Shown here one piece after another: positions 7,674 to 17,400 of a stretch of DNA of 64,000 nt. Below the pieces are notes generated by a model, which worked only from the letters and a program-made list of their open reading frames with translations, made no database searches and had not been told where the DNA came from. The DNA is from JACRBR01 sp964371355 (GTDB taxonomy: Bacteria > Chloroflexota > Dehalococcoidia > DSTF01 > JACRBR01), in NCBI GenBank assembly GCA_964371355.1, contig CAYJMG010000006.1, forward strand, positions 62,001 to 126,000, in the 5' to 3' direction. The translations under genes and the position numbers were made by a program. The number at the start of each line of letters is the position of its first letter. The first letter of the stretch is position 1.

Positions 7674-9055
7674 GTACACCCATGGCGCCGCTTCCCGTCG
7701 TCGCGATCGTCGGCCGGCCCAATGTCGGCAAGTCAGCGCTGTTCAACCGCGTCGTCGGCGGGCGCCCCGCGCTCGTCGAAGACCTTCCCGGCACGACCCG
7801 CGACCGCATCTACGGCGAGGCGCACTGGCGCGGGCGCGACTTTACCGTGGTCGATACGGGCGGCCTCGAGCCCGATGTGCCGGGCACGTATACGCCGCTC
7901 ATCCGCTCCCAGGTCGAGCAGGCGCTCGAAGAAGCGGCGATGATCTTGTTCGTGGTCGATACGATCACCGGCGTCACCGCCGCCGAGTACGAGGTCGCCG
8001 ATCTGCTGCGGCGGACCCACAAGCCCGTGCTATTGCTGGCGAACAAGGCGGAGAACAAGGAGCGCGAGGAGGCGGCGGTCGCGTTCTTCGAGCTGGGGCT
8101 GGGCGAGCCGATCCCGATCAGCGCGCACCACGGCCACGGCGTCGCCGACGTGCTGGACATGATCGCAGACACGCTTCCCATGGCCGAGGCTGCGGAAGAA
8201 GACGCCGCGCTGCGCATAGCGATCGTGGGCCGTCCAAACGTGGGCAAGTCGTCGCTGCTGAACGCGATCCTGGGCGAGGAGCGCGTGATCGTGAGCGAGG
8301 TGCCAGGCACGACGCGCGACGCCATCGACACGCGGTTCGACTTCGACCGCACGCCGCTCGTACTGGTCGATACCGCGGGGCTGCGGCGCCGCGGGGCAAT
8401 CGAGCCCGGCGTCGAGAAGCACTCGACGCTTCGCGCGCGCCGGGCGCTGGAGCGCGCGCAGGTCGCGCTCTGCGTCATCGACCTCTCCGAGGGCTTCGCC
8501 GCACAGGACGCGCACGTGCTCGGCTTCGCGCTTGACGCCTTCCGCGGCATCGTCGTCGTCGCGAACAAGTGGGACCTCGTGCGCGGAGACCCGGACGGCG
8601 GCGAGGCCTGGACGCAGGAGCAGTGGGAGCGGCGGATCAAGTGGAAGCTGAAGTTTGCGCCCTGGATCTCCGTGAAGTTCATCTCGGCGAAGGAGCGCGA
8701 AGGGATCCGCGAGGTACTCGATGAGGCCGTACGGATCGGGGCGGAGCGAAAGCGCCACGTCGAGACAGGCGCGCTGAACCAGGCGCTGCGGCGGGCCGTC
8801 GCCCAGAAACCGCCACCGACGCCGGCGAAGGGCAAGCGCGTCAAGCTGCTGTACGTCACCCAGGCGGAGGTCGACCCGCCTACGTTCGTGTTCTTCCTGA
8901 ACGACGCCTCGCAGGTGCACTTCAGCTACCGCCGGTACATGGAGAACGTCATCCGCCGCCAGTTCGGCTTCGAGGGCACCTCCATCCGCCTCGTCTTCCG
9001 GGGCCGCGGGGACCAGGCCGAAGCGGACGGTGAACCGGCGCGCCCGCGAAGCTGA
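7670..9055 (+). CDS. der: Ribosome-assembly GTPase Der (EngA)
   Basis: 461 residues with the diagnostic two GTPase domains in tandem: GRPNVGKSALFN near residue 15 and GRPNVGKSSLLN near 186. The matching switch motifs are DTGG and DTAG, and the base-recognition motifs are NKAE and NKWD. A KH-like domain follows at about residues 360-445. Der is an essential factor for maturation of the 50S ribosomal subunit. In the first domain NKAE replaces NKxD, with Glu at the guanine-contact position. The start overlaps the cdaR stop, so the two are probably translationally coupled. Confidence 0.96.
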   Translation: MSTPMAPLPVVAIVGRPNVGKSALFNRVVGGRPALVEDLPGTTRDRIYGEAHWRGRDFTVVDTGGLEPDVPGTYTPLIRSQVEQALEEAAMILFVVDTITGVTAAEYEVADLLRRTHKPVLLLANKAENKEREEAAVAFFELGLGEPIPISAHHGHGVADVLDMIADTLPMAEAAEEDAALRIAIVGRPNVGKSSLLNAILGEERVIVSEVPGTTRDAIDTRFDFDRTPLVLVDTAGLRRRGAIEPGVEKHSTLRARRALERAQVALCVIDLSEGFAAQDAHVLGFALDAFRGIVVVANKWDLVRGDPDGGEAWTQEQWERRIKWKLKFAPWISVKFISAKEREGIREVLDEAVRIGAERKRHVETGALNQALRRAVAQKPPPTPAKGKRVKLLYVTQAEVDPPTFVFFLNDASQVHFSYRRYMENVIRRQFGFEGTSIRLVFRGRGDQAEADGEPARPRS

Positions 9056-9167
9056 TGCGAACCGGAATGGTACGCATTGGCAGGTATTCGTAGTACATAC
9101 GCACCTCGCTAGGGAGCCGCCGCCAGCTGATACTCCGGGCAGTCATACCTGCGACTGGAGTACCACC

Positions 9168-12100
9168 ATGAGCGTCCCCTACACCCACTACTGCACGAGC
9201 TGCGGTCGCCGAGGCGATGCGGGCTCACCGGCGTGCGAGAGCTGCGGCGCCCCGCGCGAGCTGTCGCGCCGCGACCTCGTCTCGGGCACGGCGTTCGTGC
9301 TGCACGAGTTGCAGGCGTGGCCGATGGCCGAGACGCTCACGCCACAGCAGCGCGCGCGACTGGAGACGCACTACGAAGACCAGCTTCAGGGACTGATAGC
9401 GCCATCCCGGCAGCGCTTAGCGGGGGCGCAGGCGCAGACGGCACCGGCCGTGCCAGTGGCGTCGGCGATCGGGTCTCATCCTGCTATCACCCAGAGGCGG
9501 CAGCAGCCACCACCACCACCGCCGCGCGCGCCAGCGCCGCCGCGGCAGGAGTTCGACTGGAGCTGGCTGGCGGAGCAGCAGGCGAACCTCTTCCTGTTTG
9601 CCGGCGCCTTTCTCACGGTCGTCGCCGCGCTCATCTACGTCTGGTACTCCGGCCAGGCGGTGAGTGGCGCGCTGAAGATGACGCTGCTCGTGGGCTACAC
9701 GCTCGCGTTTCTCGCCGCGGGTGCGCTCTGCCTGCGCATCGAGCGCGTCGAGATGGCCGGGCGCGTCTTCTTCGCGATCGGCGCGATCCTCGTGCCGCTG
9801 AACTTCGTCGCCGCGCGCAGCATCTTCGGCGAGGGCGACCTCAGTGCGCAGTCGATGTGGCTGGCCGGATCGATCGTGACGGCGGGATTCTACACAGCCG
9901 TCGCGTATCTGGGCCTGGGCCGCCTCTACTCATTCGGTGGCGGCATCGCCCTCGCGAGCGCGGCGCTGGCGGCCTGCGTCGTCTCCAACATGCCTGTCGA
10001 GTGGATGCCGTGCGTCTTCATCGCCCTGGCGACGGCGATGTCACTGACCAGCATCGCAGGACCGGCGATGTTGCGTTCGCGTGTGGGCGCCGTATGGGCG
10101 CCGCAGGCGCACGCCGTCGCGTTAGCCGCGGTGGCCTTGGCGCTGGGCGTCGCACTGCTGAGCGTCGACGGCGAGGAGATCGGCGTCGACATCGGGACGA
10201 GGTGGTTCCTGCCGCTATCACTCCTGGCGTTCGGTCTCTACGCCGCCCTTCACACAGTCACCGGCCGCGAGCAGGCCGCGGGCGTCGCGGCAATCGCCGG
10301 ATCCGGCGCGGCCTTCGTCGCCATGGCATTCGCGGCCAACGCCTCAGCCGAGGTCTACGTGCTGGCGCTCGCGGCGCTTTCCATCGTCTTCGGCGGCGCG
10401 ATGGTCGCGGCGAGCGTCGCGCCCGAACGGGCGCCCCTGCCGCGAGAGTTCGACGGCATGCTGCGCTGGGCGGCGATGGTCAGCACCGGAGTAGCGCTGA
10501 TGGCCGCGCTGTTCCTGCTGGAGGCGTCCACCGGCGAGGAGCCCGCGTACGACATCGGATCCCGCTGGTTCCTCGCGGCCACATTCGCGCTCATGGCGCC
10601 GTTCTACGCCGTCGACGCCTTCCTGCGGCGCGAGCGGTCCGGGTTCGCGGCGATGATGGTCGCGCTGACGGGCGTGGCTGCAAGCGCCGTCTTCGCGCTG
10701 GAGATCAGCCCCGAGTACTACGCCTTCGCGTTCCTGGCACCGGCGGTGGCGTTCGCGGTAGGCGCGCGCTGGGCCAAACACCCGCTGCTCGAGCGGCTGC
10801 ACGACACCTGGCGCGAAGACGCGTTCGTCCTCGGCTACGCGGCCGTAGCGACGGGCGCGGCGATCGGCGTGGTAGCGGCGTTCATCGGCGCCGACGAATT
10901 CTCCGGCTATGAGCCCGGGTTCCGCGCGTACCTGGCGATCGCGTTCGCTCTAGCGGCGGCATTCGCGGCGATCGACGCCTCACGCACCAACAGGCTCGGC
11001 GGCATCTCGCTGGCGGGCGCTCTGGCCGGCGTTGGCTGCGGCGCCGTCTACGCGATCGATCCCAGCGCGGAGATGTATGCGTTCGGCGCGCTCGTACCGG
11101 CGATCGCCCTGGGCGCAGCAGCGCGGTTCGCCCCTCAGCGGTGGACCTCGTGGCTCCCGCCGTCGTGGCGGCCGGACACCTTCGTCGTGGGATGGGCGGC
11201 TGTCGGGCTGGGGCTGGCGGTGGCCATCGGCGCCCTGGGCGTATCGGAAGACCGGACCACAAACCCGTACGAGCCAGCGACGCGGTGGTTCCTTCCGCTG
11301 GCCTTCGCCGCGGCGGCCGCGTTCGCGGCGCTCGACGCCTCGCGGGGCCGGCGTGTGGAGACAACGGCCGCTCTGCTCCTTGCGGCAGGGGCTGCAGCGG
11401 TGAGCGTGCCGTACGCAATGGAGCTGGAACCGGAGGCGTACGGCCTCGCGCTGATCTCGGCGGCGGTGGCCTTCGCGGCGGGCGGACGAATGTGGACGCC
11501 AGCCTGGGTTGACGAGCGCGTGCGCGACGGCATCGCTGCTGCCGGCGTGACCGCGTCGTGGCTGCTGTTCGAGGGCGCGTACGCCGACGCGCCGCGCGTG
11601 GGCGCCGCCGTGCACTTCAGCGCGGCACTGTTCTACGCGGCGGCCGCGCTGACCAGCCGCAGCGAGCGCACATTCCTCTCCATCCTCGACGTGCCGCAGG
11701 CCGGGCGAGTGCGCATCGCTGGAGCGTGGCTCTATCCGGCCGGGCTCACGGCCGTGATCGGTTACATCGACGTCCTGCGCAGCCTTCCGGCCGCGGAAGA
11801 CGCCGAGGGTGGCTCGATGGCGGTGTCCCTGATGTTCGCAACGCTCGCCTTCGCCGCGGCGGGAGTCGCCGCGCGATTCGTGCGTCCCGAGTTCCGAATG
11901 CACTTCTACGTGATGTCACTGCTGGTAGCCCTGTTCTCCCTGTCGACGGGCGCGTCGGCCGGCACCCTCGCCCTCGTGCTCGCTGTGTACGTCGCCGGGT
12001 TCACGGCCCTCGCGCTGTTCGAGGACGAACCCGTGCTCGCGGCGCCCAGCGCCGTGTTCGGCTTCGCCGCGATCGCCGCGTGGCGGGAGCATGCCGGCAT

Positions 12101-12926
12101 GGCGTGGTGGGCCATCCCGGCGTCCTATTCGGCCATCGGCGTGGCCGGCGCCGCCGCGAGCGTCCTCCTGGGCGGACGCGCGCGCTGGCGGCTCGCGGCG
12201 ACCATCGTTGGCGGAGGGTATGCCATCGTTGCGCCGGTGGCGGGGTTCGGCATCCTGCAGTCGCTGGCCAACGAGTCCGGCTACGTGGGCGAGACGCCGT
12301 TCTACGAGACCGCCCTGTACCAGTGGTCGACGGCTTCGCTCGCGGTGGCCGGGCTGTTGGCGCTTGGCGCCGCACTCGTGGACGGCCGCCGCTGGATCAT
12401 CGTGCCGGCGACCGCAGTGCTGACTGTCGCGCTGTTGCTGCAAATCGGCCGCTTCAATCCGGAAAACGAGCAGGCGTACACCGCCGTGATCGGCGCATAC
12501 CTCGTGGCCCTGGGGCTGCTGGGACTGTGGAAGTTCCGCCTGATCCCTGAAATTGCCGACGCGGCGCCGATCCTGGAGGCGCTGGGTGCGGCCATCATCA
12601 TGTTCCCGTCGTTCGCCCAGTCGATCGAGGCGGGCTGGCGTTACCAGTGGATCCTCCTGGCCGAGGCGGTCGCCTTCTTCGCGGTCAGCGTGGCGCTGCG
12701 GCGACGCGGCATGCTGGCGGCTTCGCTGGTGGCGATGGTCCTGGTCGCCGGACGCGCGTTGTTCGACGCCGTGAACGCGCTGCCCAACTGGGTCGTCGTG
12801 ATGATCGCGGGCGTGGCGCTCCTGGGCGTCGGCCTGGGCATCCTGCTGGGACGCGAACGCTGGAGCCGGTGGCAGGAGGGTGTGCTGGGATGGTGGGAAG
12901 CGGCAGGGCGGGGAAGCGAGACGTGA
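9168..12926 (+). CDS. Giant polytopic membrane protein with N-terminal zinc ribbon and internal ~120-residue repeats
   Basis: 1,252 residues from the ATG at 9168, which has GGAG seven bases upstream. A rubredoxin-like zinc ribbon (CTSCGRRGDAGSPACESCG) opens the protein, followed by a Gln/Pro-rich linker. From about residue 130 there are some 30 hydrophobic segments. Between 10187 and about 11640 the protein repeats every 120-121 residues, each unit starting with a form of G(T/S)RWFLPL and containing a conserved acidic-x-Y step (SAEVYVLA, SPEYYAFA, SAEMYAFG, EPEAYGLA). The organisation resembles DUF2157-like predicted membrane proteins, but I cannot assign a function. It is followed by plsY on the same strand. 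Confidence 0.85.
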   Translation: MSVPYTHYCTSCGRRGDAGSPACESCGAPRELSRRDLVSGTAFVLHELQAWPMAETLTPQQRARLETHYEDQLQGLIAPSRQRLAGAQAQTAPAVPVASAIGSHPAITQRRQQPPPPPPRAPAPPRQEFDWSWLAEQQANLFLFAGAFLTVVAALIYVWYSGQAVSGALKMTLLVGYTLAFLAAGALCLRIERVEMAGRVFFAIGAILVPLNFVAARSIFGEGDLSAQSMWLAGSIVTAGFYTAVAYLGLGRLYSFGGGIALASAALAACVVSNMPVEWMPCVFIALATAMSLTSIAGPAMLRSRVGAVWAPQAHAVALAAVALALGVALLSVDGEEIGVDIGTRWFLPLSLLAFGLYAALHTVTGREQAAGVAAIAGSGAAFVAMAFAANASAEVYVLALAALSIVFGGAMVAASVAPERAPLPREFDGMLRWAAMVSTGVALMAALFLLEASTGEEPAYDIGSRWFLAATFALMAPFYAVDAFLRRERSGFAAMMVALTGVAASAVFALEISPEYYAFAFLAPAVAFAVGARWAKHPLLERLHDTWREDAFVLGYAAVATGAAIGVVAAFIGADEFSGYEPGFRAYLAIAFALAAAFAAIDASRTNRLGGISLAGALAGVGCGAVYAIDPSAEMYAFGALVPAIALGAAARFAPQRWTSWLPPSWRPDTFVVGWAAVGLGLAVAIGALGVSEDRTTNPYEPATRWFLPLAFAAAAAFAALDASRGRRVETTAALLLAAGAAAVSVPYAMELEPEAYGLALISAAVAFAAGGRMWTPAWVDERVRDGIAAAGVTASWLLFEGAYADAPRVGAAVHFSAALFYAAAALTSRSERTFLSILDVPQAGRVRIAGAWLYPAGLTAVIGYIDVLRSLPAAEDAEGGSMAVSLMFATLAFAAAGVAARFVRPEFRMHFYVMSLLVALFSLSTGASAGTLALVLAVYVAGFTALALFEDEPVLAAPSAVFGFAAIAAWREHAGMAWWAIPASYSAIGVAGAAASVLLGGRARWRLAATIVGGGYAIVAPVAGFGILQSLANESGYVGETPFYETALYQWSTASLAVAGLLALGAALVDGRRWIIVPATAVLTVALLLQIGRFNPENEQAYTAVIGAYLVALGLLGLWKFRLIPEIADAAPILEALGAAIIMFPSFAQSIEAGWRYQWILLAEAVAFFAVSVALRRRGMLAASLVAMVLVAGRALFDAVNALPNWVVVMIAGVALLGVGLGILLGRERWSRWQEGVLGWWEAAGRGSET

Positions 12927-13032
12927 GAGGCGGGCCAGAGGAACGCTGCTCTCTCTTGCCCTCTCGCTGCCTCCTCTCCCGTTGTCGCCTCCCGCTTCGT
13001 CCCTGCTCCCTCCGCCTCACGTCTCCCCGGCG

Positions 13033-13038
13033 TATAGT
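13033..13038 (+). promoter_or_regulatory. Candidate -10 box for plsY
   Basis: TATAGT, 26 nt before the plsY ATG, with an AAAGGA ribosome site in between. No clear -35. Confidence 0.4.
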
Positions 13039-13064
13039 GTCGGGCGAGCGAAAGGAATTCCGGC

Positions 13065-13781
13065 ATGTTGTGGGTGGCCATCGGGCTGAGCGCCGTCATC
13101 GGGTACGCGATCGGGTCGATCCAGTGGGGGATCATCGTCTCCCGCGTCACCCGCGGCGTGGATGTGCGCGACTATGGCAGTGGGGCGACGGGCACGACGA
13201 ACGTGATCCGGACGTCGGGCGCGAAAGCGGGCGCGCTGGTGATGGTGCTGGACATCGCGAAGGGCGTCGCGCCCGTCTTCATCGGCATGGGGCTGGGGCA
13301 TCTGTTCGGCCTTGACGAAAAGGACGACCGCGCGTGGGCCGCTGCCGCGGGCGCATTCGCGTCTGTGGTCGGCCACTGTTGGCCCGTGTTCTTCGGCTTC
13401 CGCGGCGGAAAGGCCGTGGCGTCCGGGTTCGGCGCGGCTCTGGCCATGAACCCGCTGGCCGCGCTGGCGCTGGTACCCGTGGCGGGGCTCATCGTCGGCG
13501 CGACGCGGATCATGTCCGTCATGTCCATCAGCATGCCGCCCATCGTCGCGGCGGTGTTCCTTGTGCTCGCAGCGATGGACGTGAGCCCCTGGGCGTGGGC
13601 GGCGTACGCCGTCCCCACCGCCGCGCTCATCGTGTACCGCCACCAGGCGAACATCGGGCGGCTGCTGGCCGGGACGGAGCCGAAGATCGGTCACGGCGGC
13701 GAGAAGCGTGCGAACCCGGAGCGTGCCCCAGGGCGAGCGCGGGACGCAGACGCCGGCACAGCAGCGATACGGCACGAGTGA
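13065..13781 (+). CDS. plsY: Glycerol-3-phosphate acyltransferase PlsY
   Basis: 238 residues, five or more membrane segments. It has the family signatures DYGSGATGTTNVIRTSG near residue 35 and GHCWPVFFGFRGGKAVAS near residue 103. PlsY transfers the acyl group from acyl-phosphate to glycerol-3-phosphate, the first step of phospholipid synthesis. The ATG is preceded by AAAGGA. The last ~35 residues are an extra charged tail (EKRANPERAPGRARDAD) beyond the usual PlsY end. It converges on the MarR gene. Confidence 0.93.
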   Translation: MLWVAIGLSAVIGYAIGSIQWGIIVSRVTRGVDVRDYGSGATGTTNVIRTSGAKAGALVMVLDIAKGVAPVFIGMGLGHLFGLDEKDDRAWAAAAGAFASVVGHCWPVFFGFRGGKAVASGFGAALAMNPLAALALVPVAGLIVGATRIMSVMSISMPPIVAAVFLVLAAMDVSPWAWAAYAVPTAALIVYRHQANIGRLLAGTEPKIGHGGEKRANPERAPGRARDADAGTAAIRHE

Positions 13782-13843
13782 CGCATCTATCGAGACTGAG
13801 TGCAAAAAGGAAAGCTGGCGCTTGACGGATCGCCGGTACGAGC

Positions 13844-13886
13844 GTATCGTCGGCGCCAAGCATCAAGGAGCGCCTAGCGCCGATAC
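13844..13886. terminator. Inverted repeat between convergent plsY and marR genes
   Basis: GTATCG-TC-GGCGC (13844-13856) is matched by GCGC-CGATAC (13877-13886), giving a hairpin with a two-base bulge and a ~20-nt loop. It sits just past both stop codons. There is no U-run on either strand, so it may be a weak or Rho-assisted bidirectional terminator. Confidence 0.35.
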
Positions 13887-13887
13887 C

Positions 13888-14334
13888 TCAGGACAAGATG
13901 CGGGCCAGCAGGATGGGCAGCTGCTCGCGCTCGGCGGGGGTCAGCCCCGAAAGCCGACTTTCGATGCGCGCTTCGGCGCGTGCCTCCAGCCGCCTCGCGA
14001 TCTCCTCGCCCTCCGGTGTCAGCGCCACTCTGACGACGCGGTTGTCCGACCGGCTGCGTTCGCGAGTGACAAGGCCTCGAGCGTGGAGCCTGTCGACGAG
14101 CACGCTGGCGCCGTTGGGACGGATGCCCACGATCCGGGCAATCCCCGACACGGGCGCGGCGCCGCGCGACAGTGCAAGCAGGGCCGCGACCTCCGAGGGG
14201 CCCAGTTCCTCGGCCCTGGCGTCGCCCGCGAGCAGCGTGGCGAATTCGCCCTGGGCCTGGAACAACAGAAGGGCCAGGTCGACCGGACCGGCATGGTCTG
14301 CGGACTGTTGGATGCTGGACGCCGCCGCTCTCAT
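13888..14334 (-). CDS. MarR-family transcriptional regulator
   Basis: 148 residues with the MarR winged helix-turn-helix: LGPSEVAALLALSRGAAPVSGIAR, then the recognition helix IRPNGASVLVDRLHARG and the wing around RSRSDNRVVRVALTPEG. Regulators of this type are ligand-responsive repressors that often control a divergent neighbour. Here the divergent gene is the multi-PAS histidine kinase starting at 14464. The ATG has no strong ribosome site. Target and ligand cannot be read from the sequence. Confidence 0.88.
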   Translation of the reverse strand: MRAAASSIQQSADHAGPVDLALLLFQAQGEFATLLAGDARAEELGPSEVAALLALSRGAAPVSGIARIVGIRPNGASVLVDRLHARGLVTRERSRSDNRVVRVALTPEGEEIARRLEARAEARIESRLSGLTPAEREQLPILLARILS

Positions 14335-14463
14335 AGGCCGCCTGCCCTTCCAATCCCCGACAAACCTCGTTCACATCGTATCGGTTGTGCCGTCGCGAGG
14401 GACCTCCGGTACCGCCAGTGAGTGTGTCAAAGGCGTTGCTGTTTTGCGTCAGGAGAACGTCGT

Positions 14464-17400
14464 ATGACCCTGGCCTCCGATACGGCCCAGCCCGGAGCCG
14501 CGATGGCCCTCAACGACCTGGCGACCACCCTCCGCGAGCGCGAGGAAGAGCTGCGGACCATCGTCGCGAACACGCCGGTGATCCTCTGGACCGTGAACGC
14601 CGACCGCGTCGTCGAGCGGGCGGTTGGCGGCGGGCTGCTGGCCTTCGACGCCGGGACGGAGTTCCGAATCGGCCCGGCGTCCGTCGACCGGCGCCGCCAG
14701 ACGCCCGGGGCCGCCGAGGCCGTGGAGCGCGCGTTCGCCGGCGAGACGGCGACGATCGACATCACCTTCCGCGACCACATTTACGCCGCCACCTACACGC
14801 CGGTGCGCGACGCCGACGGCGCCGTACACCACCTCATCGGCACGGCGTGGGATGTCACCGAGCAGCGCCAGGCGGCCGCGGCGCTCGCGGAAGCGAACGC
14901 TGAACTGGAGCGTCGCATCGAGGAGCGGACGGCCCGCTGGATACGCGCGCTGGAGCACCTGCGCAAGACCGAAGAGCAGTTTCGGGCCCTGGCCGAAACG
15001 TCCGTCGACGCCGTGCTGCGTGTTGACCTCGACGGCCGGTTCATCGACGTGTCGCGATCGTTCCTGGCCCTGACGGGCTTCAGCGCCTCCGAAATCAAGA
15101 GCATGAACGTCGAGGACATCGTCGTCGAGGACGACCGGGCGGCGCTGCGGAAACGCATGGAGATCTACCGCGTCGACGACCGCCCGCAGCGGACGCGGGC
15201 GCGGATCCGACGCAAGGATGGCGGCTTCTATTGGTCGGAGGGCATCTCGTGTCCCGTGCGGGATCCCATCACCGGCGCGATTCGTGAGGTCCAGACGATC
15301 GCCCGCGACATCACGGAGCAGATACGCGCGGAGGAGGCACTGCGCGAGAGCGAGGAGCGATACCGGAGGCTGGCGGAGGAGTCCAGGGACCTCATCGCCG
15401 TGCTTGATCGGGACGGCAACTATGTGTACGCCAGCCCGTCGGCGGAACACCTGCTGGGGCGCTCGCCGGACGAGCTGATGGGCCGGGACGCGTTCGACTT
15501 CGTGCACGACGAGGACCGGGAGCGGACGCTGGCGTACGTGCGTGAGGCGACCCGCGACCGCCAGCCCGAGATCAAGGCGACGTACCGCGTGGTCCGGCCA
15601 GACGGCGGCGCCGCCTGGGTGGAATCCAGCATCCACCCGCTTCGCGATGAGACGACCGGGCGCGTGGTCCGGTTCCACCTCGTCGCGCGGGACGTCACCG
15701 AACGCGTCCACGCAGAGGAGTCGCTACGCGAAAGCGAAGAGCTATTCCGCCTGCTTGCTGAAAACTCATCGACCATCGTCGTCCGGTTCGGCCCCGACGG
15801 CCTCATCCGCTACGCCTCCCCATCCATCTACCCCGTGCTGGGATACGCGCCCGAGGACGCGATCGGGAAACCGCTGTCCGAGTACCTCCTGCCGGAGGAG
15901 CCTCCCTGGATCGATCCAGCGACCTCGCGTTTCGCCTCGACCGGTCGCCGCCGCGCGTTGGATGCGCAAGGGGACATCGTATGGCTCGACGTCAGCATTC
16001 GGGCGGTGTTCGAGGAAGGCATGCCGACACCGGCCGAGTATCACGCAAGCGCCCGCGACGTCACAGCGCGTGTGGAGGCGGAGGACGCGCTGCGATCCAG
16101 CGAGGAGCGATACCGGCATCTCGCCGAAGATTCGACCGACATCATCGCGCAGTTCGGGCCGGGCGCGGTCTGGCAGTACGCCTCGCCGGCGGTCACGCGC
16201 GTGTTGGGGTACACGTCCGACGAGCTGCTCGGGACCAGTGTGTACGACATCCTCGACGAGGAGGACCGCGAACGCATCCGCAACCTCGAGCTGGGTGGAG
16301 ACTCGACGCCCGTGACCATACTCCACCGCATCCGGCACAAGGATGGGACCCCCGTCTGGCTCGAGACGAGCATCCGCCCGTTAAGCGATTCCACCGGCGA
16401 GACGGCCGGCTACCACGTCACCAGCCGGGACGTGAGCCGCCGAGTCCGCACGGAGGCGGCGTTGCGGGAGAGCGAGGAGCGCTTCCGCCTGCTTGCGGAG
16501 CACTCTACCGACATGATCGCGCGCCACGCTCCGGACGGCACGTACCTGTACGTGTCGCCGGCCGCGAGACGGCTGCTCGGGTACACCCCCGTTGAGATGG
16601 TGGGGCGCAACGCGGTCGAGTTCATCCGCCGGGAAGACTACGCCTCTATCTACCACGCGCTCACATCGACGGAGCGCGCCTCCGGCCTCGCGACCTACCG
16701 CGCCCGGCGAAAGGACGGCGCGCGGGTCTGGCTGGAATCCTCATGGCACCTGATCCGCGATGAGACGACCGGAGCGGTCGTGGAGTGGCAGTCGTCGACG
16801 CGTGACGTGAGCGAGCGCATGCAAGCCCAGGAACTCCTGGCGGCGAGCGAAGTGCGGTACCGCCTGCTGGCCGAGCACTCGGGCGACATGTTCGCGACGT
16901 TCGACGGAGACGGACGGTTCCTGTACGCCTCACCGGCCGCCGCGGACTTGCTGGGATACACGCCGGAGGAGCTGATCGGTCTGGGGTTCTTCTCGCTCGT
17001 GCACCCGGATGATATCGCGCAGTCCGAAGTCCGCATGAAGGCGGCGAGGGAGGAAGGGGGCGTCGCAACTCTGAGGATCCGCGCATTCAGGAAGGACGGG
17101 GGCGTTATCTGGACCGAGACCGTCGCCCGCTCCGTCATGGAGCCCGGCCGCGACCAGCGGATCTACAGCGTGACGCGCGACATCACGCAGACCGTCGAGA
17201 GCGAGGAGGCCTTGCGAGAGAGCGAGGAGCTGTTCCGGCGAATCTTCGACGAGAGCCCGGCTCCGATGGCCCTGACCGACATGCAGGGCTTGCTCGTCCA
17301 GGTGAATGACGCCTATGTCCGCCTCCTCGGCTACGAGCGGCATGAGATCGTGGGGCGCAGTTTCCTCCAGTTCACGCATCCCGATGAGATGGCAGCGGCG

